Below, one piece after another: positions 24,530 through 32,111 of a stretch of DNA of 41,347 nucleotides. A program made the translations under genes and the position numbers. How positions within the stretch are numbered: position 1 is the first letter of the stretch; each line of letters begins with the position of its first letter. Origin of the DNA: Hyphomicrobiales bacterium (GTDB lineage: Bacteria > Pseudomonadota > Alphaproteobacteria > Rhizobiales > Beijerinckiaceae); assembly GCA_900473415.1 (NCBI GenBank), contig UCLR01000034.1, positions 1 through 41,347 of the forward strand. The letters are read 5' to 3'. The notes under the pieces are model-generated. The model had not been told where the DNA came from, made no database searches, and worked only from the letters and a program-made list of their open reading frames with translations.

Positions 24530-25312
24530 TTAGAGCGTCGGCAGCGGGTCTAGCGGAATGCCGAGATACTTCTTGTGCAGTCGGTCGATCTCGCCGTTCA
24601 TCGAATTGAAGAAGATGAAGCTGTCGAGCCAGCGGACCAGGTTATGCTGGTCCATCTGCACGCCCATATGCGCCGGGCTGCGGCGGATGACGAATTTGCG
24701 ATCGAATTCCTTGTTCGGGTTCTGCTTGGACAAGGCCTGCGCCACGGTCGAGTTGGTGGCGAACAGATCGGCCTGGCCGGTGATGTAGGCGGCCGCCGCG
24801 GTGGCGTCGTCCTCGGTGCGCATGATGTTGGCTTTCGGGGCCGCAGCCGAAATGGCGAGTTCCTGCGTCGTGCCCTTGGCGGCGGCGATGCGGTGGGAGC
24901 CGAGCGTCTCAGTGCTCGTCACATTGATGGACTTCGGTCCGTAGACGGCGAGGAAGGTGTCGGCGTAAGGCGCCGTGAACATGATCTGGCGCGCCCGCTC
25001 CGGCGAGAGCCCCATCACCGAGATGACGATGTCGACCTTGTCCGTGAGCAGGAAGGGGATGCGGTTGGCGCCGGTGATCTGCTGCATCTCCAGCTTCACG
25101 CCGAGCCCCTTGGCGACCATCTCGGCCATCTCGATGTCGAAGCCGACCGGTTTGCGGTCCGCATCCTGTGCGCCGAAGGGCGGCGCGTCGAGCGGCACGC
25201 CGATCCTGACCACGCCCTTGGACAGGATGTCCTGCAGCTTATCGGCCTTCGCCTCGGCTGCTCCGAAAGCCGCTATCGCGAGCGCGGCGAAACCTGCAAT
25301 CAGTGAACGCAT
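24530..25312 (-). CDS. polar amino acid-type ABC substrate-binding protein
   Basis: A 260-residue periplasmic protein of the bacterial extracellular solute-binding family 3. A Sec signal (MRSLIAGFAALAIAAFGAAEAKA) precedes DKLQDILSKGVVRIGVPLDAPPFGAQD. GFDIEMAEMVAKGLGVKLEM and FLLTDKVDIVISVMGLSPERARQIMFTAPYAD are the usual hinge and pocket segments. It is a close paralogue of the protein encoded at 28487-29278, with shared blocks RIPFL-TDKVD, IMRTED-AT and NPDKEFD/NPNKEFD. The ligand is unknown; ectoine-type, amino acid or cyclic amide ligands would fit the neighbours. Confidence 0.9.
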   Translation of the reverse strand: MRSLIAGFAALAIAAFGAAEAKADKLQDILSKGVVRIGVPLDAPPFGAQDADRKPVGFDIEMAEMVAKGLGVKLEMQQITGANRIPFLLTDKVDIVISVMGLSPERARQIMFTAPYADTFLAVYGPKSINVTSTETLGSHRIAAAKGTTQELAISAAAPKANIMRTEDDATAAAAYITGQADLFATNSTVAQALSKQNPNKEFDRKFVIRRSPAHMGVQMDQHNLVRWLDSFIFFNSMNGEIDRLHKKYLGIPLDPLPTL

Positions 25313-25353
25313 CGTCTTTTCTCCCCTCGTTGATGTCGGCCTTCTGCTTCGCC

Positions 25354-26085
25354 TCAGTGCAGCACCGCGCTGAGGAATGTCTGGAGCTCATGCGTCTTCG
25401 GCCCTGCCAGCACGGCAGCTGCCGGTCCCTGCTCATGGATGCGCCCCTCGTGCATGAAGACGAGGCGCGAGCCGAAGCGACGGGCGAAGCCCATTTCATG
25501 CGTCACCAGGATCATGGTCATGCCCTCCTGCGCGACCGACTCGAGCACCTTGAGGACCTCGCCGGTCAGCTCCGGATCGAGCGCGGATGTGACCTCGTCG
25601 AACAGCATCAGCTTGGGCCGCATGGCGAGCGAGCGCGCGATGGCGACGCGCTGCTGCTGCCCGCCGGACAGCTGCGACGGGTAGGCGTCGAGCTTGTCCT
25701 CTAGCCCCACCCGAGCGAGCACCTCGCGCGCCAGTTCACGGGCCGCCGCCGGCGCCTGCTTCTTTACCACCCGCGGCGCCAGCGTGATGTTGTCGCTGAC
25801 CGACAGATGCGGAAACAGGTTGAAGCTCTGGAAGACGATGCCGACCTCCTGGCGCAGCTTGCGCAGGTTCGTCTTCGGATCGTTGACCTGAACGCCGTCG
25901 ACGCGGATCGCCCCGGCCTGCACTGGCTCCAGCCCGTTGATACAGCGCAGCAAGGTGCTCTTGCCCGAGCCCGAGCGGCCGATCACGGCGATGATCTCGC
26001 CCTTCTCGACATCGAGCGTCACGTCCTTCAGCACCGGCAGGGCGCCGTAGCTCTTGTTGATCCCGTGAATTTCAACGAGCGACAT
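25354..26085 (-). CDS. polar amino acid-type ABC transporter ATPase
   Basis: A 243-residue ATPase of the GlnQ/HisP group. The ATG at 26085 has GGAGG directly upstream, which decides it over the TTG at 26100. Walker A GRSGSGKST is at 36-44; then VFQSFNLFPHLSVSDN, LSGGQQQR, Walker B LMLFDEVTSALDPE and the switch region LVTHEMGFARRFG. EVTSALDPEL and VTHEMGFAR are diagnostic of amino acid importers. The start overlaps the permease stop by 14 bases, and it ends 41 bases before the binding-protein start. Confidence 0.93.
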   Translation of the reverse strand: MSLVEIHGINKSYGALPVLKDVTLDVEKGEIIAVIGRSGSGKSTLLRCINGLEPVQAGAIRVDGVQVNDPKTNLRKLRQEVGIVFQSFNLFPHLSVSDNITLAPRVVKKQAPAAARELAREVLARVGLEDKLDAYPSQLSGGQQQRVAIARSLAMRPKLMLFDEVTSALDPELTGEVLKVLESVAQEGMTMILVTHEMGFARRFGSRLVFMHEGRIHEQGPAAAVLAGPKTHELQTFLSAVLH

Positions 26086-26722
26086 CGAGCCTCCGCTCAA
26101 TCGAGCGGCTCCATTGCGAGAGAGGGAAGCACATCGCGAAGTAGATTGCGGCGACGGTGATGTAGACGGCGAAGGGCTTGTAGGTGCCAGCAGCCGTGAG
26201 CTGGCCTTCGCGCGTGAGCTCGACGAAGCCGATCACCGCCGCCAGCGAAGTGTTCTTGATGAGCTGCACCAGGAACCCGACCGTCGGCGGGATCGCGACC
26301 CGGATCGACTGCGGCACGATCACATGGCGCAGTTGCTCCCAGAGCGAGAGGCCGAGCGAGGCGCCCGCTTCCCATTGCGTCTTCGCGATCGAGACCAGCG
26401 CGCCGCGCCAGATCTCGCCGAGGAAAGCGCTGCCATAGACCGAGAAGGCGACGGCCGCGGCGAGCCATGGATTGACCGAGATGCCGGCAAGCGGCAGGCC
26501 GAAGAACATCACGAAGAGCCAGACCAGCAGCGGCGTGCCCTGGACGATGTGGATATAGGTCGCCGAGAGCCAACGCGCCGGGGCGAAGGGCAGGATGCGC
26601 GCGATCGCGATGACGATGCCGATCAGCGCCGAGCCGATGAAGGCGGTCGCCGTCAGCGCCAGCGTCCAGCGCGCCGCCGCGATCAGATACATCACGTCGA
26701 TGAGGCCGAATTCCCGGATCAT
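26072..26722 (-). CDS. polar amino acid-type ABC permease 2
   Basis: A 216-residue HisM/GlnP-type permease starting in the ATGA overlap with permease 1. The segment TATAFIGSALIGIVIAIARIL, the loop VQGTPLLVWLFVMFFGLPL and GEIWRGALVSIAKTQWEAGASLGLSLWEQLRHVIVPQS are the characteristic blocks. QGTPLLVWLF is the usual Q-G-T-P-L-L signature. About five membrane segments can be counted. It pairs with the protein encoded upstream to form the heterodimeric channel. Confidence 0.91.
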   Translation of the reverse strand: MIREFGLIDVMYLIAAARWTLALTATAFIGSALIGIVIAIARILPFAPARWLSATYIHIVQGTPLLVWLFVMFFGLPLAGISVNPWLAAAVAFSVYGSAFLGEIWRGALVSIAKTQWEAGASLGLSLWEQLRHVIVPQSIRVAIPPTVGFLVQLIKNTSLAAVIGFVELTREGQLTAAGTYKPFAVYITVAAIYFAMCFPLSQWSRSIERRLDVAR

Positions 26723-27381
26723 CGCCTGACGAACGCCCAGTAGTAGAGGCCCGCGAACAGGCCTCTGAAAGCGAAGGCGAGCCCGAGATAGAGCACCCCG
26801 ATGACGGTGTAGACCTCGAAGTCGCGGAAGGTGCGCGACTGCACGATCGAGGCCGCATGGAACAGATCCTGGACCGAAATCTGCGAGACGACGCTGGTCG
26901 CCAGCATCAGCAGCACGAACTGGCTGGCAAGGGCCGGGAACATCGCTTTCAGCGCCGGGAACATCACGATGTAGCGGAAGACCTGGAGGCCGGAGAGACC
27001 GAGAGAGTAGCCGGCCTCGACCTGCGCCTTCGGCACTGCTTCCAGCCCGGCCCGAACGATCTCCGTGCTGTAGGCCCCGAGATTGACGACGAGCGCGACG
27101 ATCGCGGCGGTGAGACCGTCGAGCCGCAAGCCCAGGCTCGGCAGCCCGAAGAAGATCAGGAAGAGCTGCACCAAGAGCGGCGTGTTGCGGATGACCTCGA
27201 CATAGACGCCGACGAGGCGTCGCAGCCAGGTCGGGCCATAGACCCGGGCGGCCGCACAGGCGATCCCGATGACGAGGCCGCCGATCATGGCTATGGCGGA
27301 AAGCAGCAAAGTGACCCAGACGCCGTCGAGGATCGACTCCCAGGCGGCAAAGACATCGCGGAACTGCAGGCCATATTTCAT
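26719..27381 (-). CDS. polar amino acid-type ABC permease 1
   Basis: A 220-residue HisQ/GlnP-type permease and first gene of the minus-strand operon of this cluster. The ATG at 27381 was preferred over an upstream in-frame start that adds MARRRG. Landmarks are SILDGVWVTLLLSAIAMIGG, IRNTPLLVQLFLIFFGLP (R-N-T-P-L-L signature) and EIVRAGLEAVPKAQVEAGYSLGLSGLQVFRYIVMFPAL, the EAA loop. The final coding bases overlap the next permease as ATGA. Transcription probably starts from the TTGACA element at 27499-27494. Confidence 0.91.
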   Translation of the reverse strand: MKYGLQFRDVFAAWESILDGVWVTLLLSAIAMIGGLVIGIACAAARVYGPTWLRRLVGVYVEVIRNTPLLVQLFLIFFGLPSLGLRLDGLTAAIVALVVNLGAYSTEIVRAGLEAVPKAQVEAGYSLGLSGLQVFRYIVMFPALKAMFPALASQFVLLMLATSVVSQISVQDLFHAASIVQSRTFRDFEVYTVIGVLYLGLAFAFRGLFAGLYYWAFVRR

Positions 27382-27469
27382 GCCCCGCCGCCTCGCCATC
27401 GCTCCGCAGCACCGTCTGAACGCGCGATATGACCCGGCAACCGCATCACCCGCCTTCCCCTTTACGGAA

Positions 27470-27513
27470 AGGCTAGGTTCGCTTCTTATTTGATGTCAAG
27501 ATTCATATATAAA
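27470..27513. promoter_or_regulatory. divergent promoter/operator region between ABC operon and IclR gene
   Basis: On the minus strand CTTGACA gives a perfect -35 (TTGACA at 27499-27494), with TAGCCT (27475-27470) 18 bases on as the -10 for the permease operon. On the plus strand, just before the IclR gene, lies TTCATATATAAA (27502-27513), an imperfect palindrome. A similar element, TTCATTAGTGAA, is found before the second binding-protein gene (28357-28368). Position and similarity suggest an IclR operator controlling all three transcripts; that is inference. Confidence 0.45.
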
Positions 27514-27524
27514 CCGAGGCGCGC

Positions 27525-28307
27525 ATGAGCGATCTGCCGGAGGCGGAAAACGGAGAGAGGGCCTCCTACGCGGCGCCCGCGCTGGAGAAGGGTCTCGACA
27601 TCCTGGAGTTGCTGGCAGAGGTCGGCGAGCCTCTTTCCACGCGCGAAATCGCTGAACGCCTCGCCCGCTCGAAGAGCGAGATCTTCCGGATGGTCTTCGT
27701 ATTGCAGCGGCGCGGCTATCTCGCCCGCGAGCCGGGGACGGACCGGCTCGGCCTGTCCCGCCGGCTCTTCGATCTCGGCATCCGCACACCGGGAGGGCGC
27801 CAGCTCACCTCGATCGTGCCGCCGCTGATGGAACGCTTCAGCGAGGAAAGCGGCCAGGCAGCGCATCTCGTCGTGCTGAGCCGGGCGCAGACCGTCGTGC
27901 TTGCGACGACCTCCGGCCACCTGGACGCCAGCGTCGCCGTCCGCCCGGGCTACGGGCGCCCGGCGCTGGACGCCAATTCGGGCCTGCTCATCCTCGCCTT
28001 TCAGTCGGAGACGCGTCGCAAGGCCCTCATGCGCGATGCGACGCCGGACGAAAGGCTAAAACTGGATTCCGCCGACGTGCTCCAACTGTTTGCCGAAATC
28101 CGGGCGGCCGGCCACCGCGTGGCGCCCAGCCGGGACATCGTGGCGGTCACCGACATCATCTGCCCGGTCATCGGCCCGACCGGCCATGCCGAAGCGGCGA
28201 TCCTCGTCCCTGCCCTGACCCGCCGCGGCGTCGAGACCGATGTCGGTGCCATCGTTTCGGCCCTGATGGCGATCTGCCAAGAAGCAGGAAGCCAGCTTGC
28301 CGCGTGA
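27525..28307 (+). CDS. IclR-family transcriptional regulator
   Basis: A 260-residue regulator. The N-terminal winged helix (about 17-80) reads ALEKGLDILELLAEVGEPLSTREIAERLARSKSEIFRMVFVLQRRGYLARE, the standard IclR form. The C-terminal effector domain runs from about 90 to 255 and includes DIICPVIGPTGHAEAAILVPALTRR. IclR proteins bind small catabolic intermediates and act as repressors or activators of adjacent genes. It is divergent from the transporter/amidohydrolase operon and upstream of the second binding protein and M24 hydrolase, so it most likely controls both arms. The ATG is preceded by CCGAGGCGCGC. Confidence 0.92.
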   Translation: MSDLPEAENGERASYAAPALEKGLDILELLAEVGEPLSTREIAERLARSKSEIFRMVFVLQRRGYLAREPGTDRLGLSRRLFDLGIRTPGGRQLTSIVPPLMERFSEESGQAAHLVVLSRAQTVVLATTSGHLDASVAVRPGYGRPALDANSGLLILAFQSETRRKALMRDATPDERLKLDSADVLQLFAEIRAAGHRVAPSRDIVAVTDIICPVIGPTGHAEAAILVPALTRRGVETDVGAIVSALMAICQEAGSQLAA

Positions 28308-28356
28308 CTGGCGCAGCCCGGCCACCGTCACGATGACTGCGGACGGCGGCCACTGG

Positions 28357-28398
28357 TTCATTAGTGAAGCTTGACGGCATATACGAAACGCGTAGCAT
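28357..28398 (+). promoter_or_regulatory. promoter and putative IclR box before the second binding-protein gene
   Basis: TTCATTAGTGAA (28357-28368) has perfect TTCA/TGAA arms. It is followed at once by CTTGACG, giving -35 TTGACG (28371-28376), a 16-base spacer, and -10 TAGCAT (28393-28398), about 90 bases before the ATG at 28487. The palindrome abutting the -35 fits an activator or repressor site. It resembles the element before the IclR gene. Confidence 0.5.
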
Positions 28399-28486
28399 TC
28401 CCCTAGGTCATCGACCCGAAAGGGGCAAGAGAGCCGGCAAACGGCCACGAGAACCTGCAGGGTCCGCACAGAGGGAGATTCGGTCC

Positions 28487-29278
28487 ATGATCGGTTTTCG
28501 CGCGGCCCTGGCGGCCGTCATCGCGGTATCGGCTGCGCTGCTGGCGCCCCTGGAGGCACGCGCCGACAAGCTGAGCGACATCATCTCGAAAGGCGTCGTC
28601 CGGGTCTCTGTCTTCGCCGACGTGCCGCCCTTCGGCTCCTTGAACGCCAACCGGGAGCTGGAAGGGTTCGACATCGACATGGCGAAGCTCGTCGCCAAGG
28701 CGATGGGCGTGAAGCTGGAGCTCGTCCAGGTCCCGGCCGCCAGCCGCATCCCGTTCCTGATGACCGACAAGGTCGACATGAACATCGCAGCCATGTCGAT
28801 CACCGCCGAACGCGCACTGCAGGTCATGTTCAGCGCGCCATACGCCGACACCTCGCTGGCCGTCTTCGGCTCGAAGTCGCTTGGCGTCGCGTCCGGTGCC
28901 GACCTCGGCAAGAACCGCATCGTCGTGGCGAAGGGCACCACGGAAGACCTCGTGCTGACCGCGCTCGCCCCCAAGGCCGACATCATGCGGACGGAGGACA
29001 ATGCGACGGCGGTCCAGGCCTATCTCTCCGGCCACGCTCAGCTGCTGGCGGCGAACAGCGTCGTCGTGGTCGAGTTGGCGAAGAGAAACCCGGACAAGGA
29101 ATTCGATTTCAAGTTCGCGCTTCGTCGCGCTCCGGCCCACATCACGATCCGCCGCGGGGAGCATGACCTGCTGCGCTGGCTCGATACGCTGATCTTCCAG
29201 AGCACCCTGAACGGCGATCTCGACGAGTTGCACAGGAAATGGCTGGGCGGTCCGATGCGCCCGCTGCCGCCGATGTAG
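28487..29278 (+). CDS. second polar amino acid-type substrate-binding protein (paralogue)
   Basis: A 263-residue solute-binding family 3 protein. The ATG at 28487 follows GAGGGAGATTCGGTCC and gives a Sec signal (MIGFRAALAAVIAVSAALLA) ending ARA, then DKLSDIISKGVVRVSVFADVPPFG. It aligns end to end with the binding protein at 24530-25312, with more than half of residues identical by eye, but differs in pocket segments (VPLDAPPFGAQDADRKP against VFADVPPFGSLNANREL). It has no dedicated permease or ATPase, so it probably docks on the same transporter. The M24 hydrolase gene follows after 19 bases. Confidence 0.89.
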   Translation: MIGFRAALAAVIAVSAALLAPLEARADKLSDIISKGVVRVSVFADVPPFGSLNANRELEGFDIDMAKLVAKAMGVKLELVQVPAASRIPFLMTDKVDMNIAAMSITAERALQVMFSAPYADTSLAVFGSKSLGVASGADLGKNRIVVAKGTTEDLVLTALAPKADIMRTEDNATAVQAYLSGHAQLLAANSVVVVELAKRNPDKEFDFKFALRRAPAHITIRRGEHDLLRWLDTLIFQSTLNGDLDELHRKWLGGPMRPLPPM

Positions 29279-29297
29279 CGCCTTCCGGAGGGCAGCG

Positions 29298-30449
29298 ATG
29301 TCGAAGCACGATTTCGCGGCGGACGAGTTCGCAGCTCGCCGCTCGGCCGTATCCGCGGCGATGGCCGAGCACGGGCTGGACTGGCTCGTGCTCGTCCACC
29401 CGGTCTCGATCCGTTGGCTGACGGGCTCCGACGCCAAGAGCTATCAGGAGTTCCAGTGCCTCCTCGTGCCGGGCTCCGGTCCGCTGACCATCGTTGCGCG
29501 GGAAGGCGAGCGCGCCGAACTGCTCGACGACGCGCTGATCGACCACGTCGAGACCTTCGGCGGCGGAGAGAACGAGGACGCCACCCTCCTCTTCACCCGT
29601 CTCTGTGACGAGTTGGGTCTGCTCCGTGGCCGCTGCGGTATCGAGGTGCCCGCCTACTATCTGCACCCGCATCACTATGATCGGGTCCGGGACATACTTG
29701 GCTCCAGCCTCGTGCTGGAGACCACGAACCTGGTCCATGACCTGTCGCTCGTGAAATCCGCCGCTGAGATCGGCTATATCCGGCGCGCTTCAGCCATCGC
29801 CGACGAGGCCATGAAAGCCTTCACGAGCGGGCTGCGGCCCGGCCGCAGCGAGATCGCGGTCGCGGGCGACGTCCATGCGGCCCTCTTCGCCCATGGCAGC
29901 GGGCTGTCGGCCAGCCCGATCAACCTCGTCTCCGGTGAACGCTCCTGCTACAGCCATGGAGCGCCGACGGAGCGGCTGCTCAGCGCGGGCGACTTCGGAA
30001 GCGTCGAATTCGGCGCAACCTACCGGCGCTACACATCGACGATTGGCCGCCAGTTCTGCATCGGCCAGCCGACCGAACGGATGCGCGAGCTTTATCAAAT
30101 CGTGCGGCGCGCGTGCGATGCCTGCATCGCCGAGATTCGAGACGGGGTTCCCGCTGTTGCCCCGCATGAGGCGGCGAAGCGAATTATAGGAGCGGCGGGC
30201 CTGGAGCACGGACGCGTGCACACGAGCGGATACGGACTTGCGCCGGGGTTTCCACCAACCTGGGGGGAGCCCATCCATATGATCGGCTCCAGCCATTACA
30301 TCCTGCGAGCCGGGATGGTGCTGAGCATAGAGCCGCCGGTGTTCCTGCACGAGGAGCGGCTCGGCGCCCGCATCATCGACAATGTTCTCGTGACCGACCG
30401 TGGGTGCGAGATTCTCTCTCGGACCTCTCGCGACCTCATCGTGGCCTGA
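29298..30449 (+). CDS. M24-family hydrolase of creatinase/ectoine-hydrolase type, metal ligands lost
   Basis: A 383-residue pita-bread-fold protein with an N-terminal creatinase domain (about 10-150) and a C-terminal catalytic domain. His220 (SHGAPTERLLSAGD) matches the catalytic His of creatinase. Of the five metal ligands of true aminopeptidases, the two Asp are replaced by Glu237 and Thr247, the His by Tyr312, and the last Glu by Ile360; only Glu345 (SIEPPV) remains. Creatinase and ectoine hydrolase (DoeA/EutD) also lack the metal centre, and GYGLAPGFPPTWGE resembles DoeA. I therefore infer metal-free hydrolysis of a C-N bond in a cyclic amidine or guanidino compound rather than Xaa-Pro peptide cleavage. 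The gene is co-oriented with the second binding protein, 19 bases away. Confidence 0.83.
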   Translation: MSKHDFAADEFAARRSAVSAAMAEHGLDWLVLVHPVSIRWLTGSDAKSYQEFQCLLVPGSGPLTIVAREGERAELLDDALIDHVETFGGGENEDATLLFTRLCDELGLLRGRCGIEVPAYYLHPHHYDRVRDILGSSLVLETTNLVHDLSLVKSAAEIGYIRRASAIADEAMKAFTSGLRPGRSEIAVAGDVHAALFAHGSGLSASPINLVSGERSCYSHGAPTERLLSAGDFGSVEFGATYRRYTSTIGRQFCIGQPTERMRELYQIVRRACDACIAEIRDGVPAVAPHEAAKRIIGAAGLEHGRVHTSGYGLAPGFPPTWGEPIHMIGSSHYILRAGMVLSIEPPVFLHEERLGARIIDNVLVTDRGCEILSRTSRDLIVA

Positions 30450-30548
30450 GAAGATCACCACCTTCGTCAACTGGATCGTCCGAGCAATGCATGAGGATTG
30501 CGGGGCCTCTTTGATCGGCTAGAGCGCGGTGAGGGCTCGGTCTGGAAG

Positions 30549-31274
30549 CTAGGTGATATCCGCTAGCAGCCCCTGGTTGTCGGACGAGTGCAGGAAATGC
30601 AGCAGGTCCGACAGGCCCTCGCCGAGCAACGTCACGTGGGCTCGCATCATCTGTGCCGCCTGCTGGCCATCCCCGCGCAGGATCGCCTCCAGAACGCGCT
30701 CATGCTCAGGAATGGAGGAGTGCATCCGCCCTGGCTGATAGGTCGTGGCGCGCCTGTACGGCGAGATCTTCAGCGTGAGCCGGCGTAGCTCGTCCTGGAG
30801 GATGCGGTTGTGGCTCGCCGCGGCAACCAATTCGTGGAAGACGAGATTGGCGCCATAGAAGGCTTCGGCATCTTCGGCGGCGGCCGCTTCGGCGCAGGCG
30901 CGATGGGCTGCCTGCAGGCGCTCGCGCTGCTCCGGCTTGATGCGGCGGGCGGCCTGAGTCGAGGCCAGAGCCTCGAGCTCGGCGGCGACACTGAAGGCAT
31001 CGAGCAGATCGGCGAGAGACATTTGCGCGACCTGCAAGCCCTGCCGCCCGCGCGAGACGACGAGCCCGCTCGCGGCCAGGCGTTGCAGCGCCTCGCGCAC
31101 CGGTGTGCGGGACATGCCGAACTGCTCGGCGAGCTGGCGCTCGTCGAGCCTGTCGCCCGGCCTGCGGGTACCGTTGAGGATCTCCTCCTCGAGACGATGC
31201 ACGACTTCAGCCGAGAGCGACTCGGGCTCATCGGGCGCTGTCGATCCGCTCACTCGCGCCATTGCGCGCCTCAT
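30549..31274 (-). CDS. GntR-family regulator with FCD domain
   Basis: A 241-residue regulator whose ATG at 31274 lies in an ATGA overlap with the permease stop; an internal ATG at 31262 is possible. The winged helix spans about 20-85: VVHRLEEEILNGTRRPGDRLDERQLAEQFGMSRTPVREALQRLAASGLV, a clear GntR signature. The FCD effector domain follows, with YGANLVFHELVAAASHNRIL providing candidate metal/ligand-binding Asp/His positions and the C-terminal HERVLEAILRGDGQQAAQMMRAHV. It is the last gene of the transporter operon that it presumably controls, together with the divergent catabolic genes. Candidate operator half-sites lie at 34171-34311. Confidence 0.91.
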   Translation of the reverse strand: MRRAMARVSGSTAPDEPESLSAEVVHRLEEEILNGTRRPGDRLDERQLAEQFGMSRTPVREALQRLAASGLVVSRGRQGLQVAQMSLADLLDAFSVAAELEALASTQAARRIKPEQRERLQAAHRACAEAAAAEDAEAFYGANLVFHELVAAASHNRILQDELRRLTLKISPYRRATTYQPGRMHSSIPEHERVLEAILRGDGQQAAQMMRAHVTLLGEGLSDLLHFLHSSDNQGLLADIT

Positions 31275-32101
31275 CGGCTGTCCGCTGAATAGAACCTGTT
31301 GGCGATCGTTTCCGCCAGTGCGACCAGCCCATAGAGGAGCAGGCCGCAGATGCAAAGCACCACGATGGCGGCCATCGACACCTCCGTATCGGCGCGCGCC
31401 GTAGCGAAGATGATGAGATAGCCGAGCCCGGCCTGCGCCGTAATGAACTCGCCGATGATGACGCCGATGATCGCCAGCGTGATCGCGATCTTCATGCCGC
31501 TGAAGATATGTGGCAGCGCCATCGGAAAGCGGACATGGGTGAAGACCTGCCACTCGGTCGCGGTCAGCGAACGGCACAGCCTGAGCATGCCGCGGTCTAC
31601 GCTCAGCAGGCCGGCGGCAGTGGCGATGACCACCGGGAAGAAAGCGATGAAGACCGAGAACGCGATCCGCGACTGCGATCCGACACCGAGCCAGATGATG
31701 AACAGCGGCGCCAGAGCGATCTTGGGAATGAGCTGGAAGAAGATCAGGTTCGGATAGAGCGCCTCGCGTGCCATCGTCGAATAGGTGATGAGAATCGCGA
31801 TCGCGACGCCGAGCAGCAGGGCCAGCAGGAAGCCGGCCGCCGATTCCAACGTCGTCGGGATCGCGTGCATCAGCAGGATGTCGTAGCGGGCCGCGATGTA
31901 GCGCGCGATCGAGACCGGCGAGGGCAGGATCACCGACGGGATCTGCGAGACGGTGACATAGAACTGCCAGGCGCCCAGAACGACTAGCGCGAGCCCCAGC
32001 GGCAGCAGGAAGCGGCTGAGCCCGGCGCCGTCCCGGAAGCGGCTGGCGCCGGAAGCCGGCAGGATGGCGCCCGTTTCGGTGCCGATGGTGGCTTTGGCCA
32101 T
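31271..32101 (-). CDS. SsuC/ThiX-like ABC transporter permease (third NMT1-type system)
   Basis: A 276-residue permease. The ATG at 32101, ten bases after the ATPase stop, is preferred; further upstream in-frame codons lie inside the ATPase gene. Segments include FLLPLGLALVVLGAWQFYVTV, PSVILPSPVSIARYIAARYD, the EAA-like loop VDRGMLRLCRSLTATEWQVFTHVRFPMALPHIFSG and IGEFITAQAGLGYLIIFATARADTE. These fit the SsuC/TauC/ThiX class. The gene ends in an overlap with the GntR regulator. Confidence 0.9.
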   Translation of the reverse strand: MAKATIGTETGAILPASGASRFRDGAGLSRFLLPLGLALVVLGAWQFYVTVSQIPSVILPSPVSIARYIAARYDILLMHAIPTTLESAAGFLLALLLGVAIAILITYSTMAREALYPNLIFFQLIPKIALAPLFIIWLGVGSQSRIAFSVFIAFFPVVIATAAGLLSVDRGMLRLCRSLTATEWQVFTHVRFPMALPHIFSGMKIAITLAIIGVIIGEFITAQAGLGYLIIFATARADTEVSMAAIVVLCICGLLLYGLVALAETIANRFYSADSR

Positions 32102-32111
32102 GTTTTCGATC

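Noticed and set aside
22691..24553. A 620-codon plus-strand open frame
   Set aside because: It lies antisense to the deacylase and creatininase-family genes, both of which show intact catalytic motifs. Composition is Arg/Ala/Gly/Asp-rich with no domain, as expected for a high-GC shadow.
21687..30449. Standard ectoine degradation operon
   Set aside because: EutC, DoeC, DoeD and an EnuR/AsnC-type regulator are missing from the cluster, and a creatininase-family protein is present, so I report a resemblance only.
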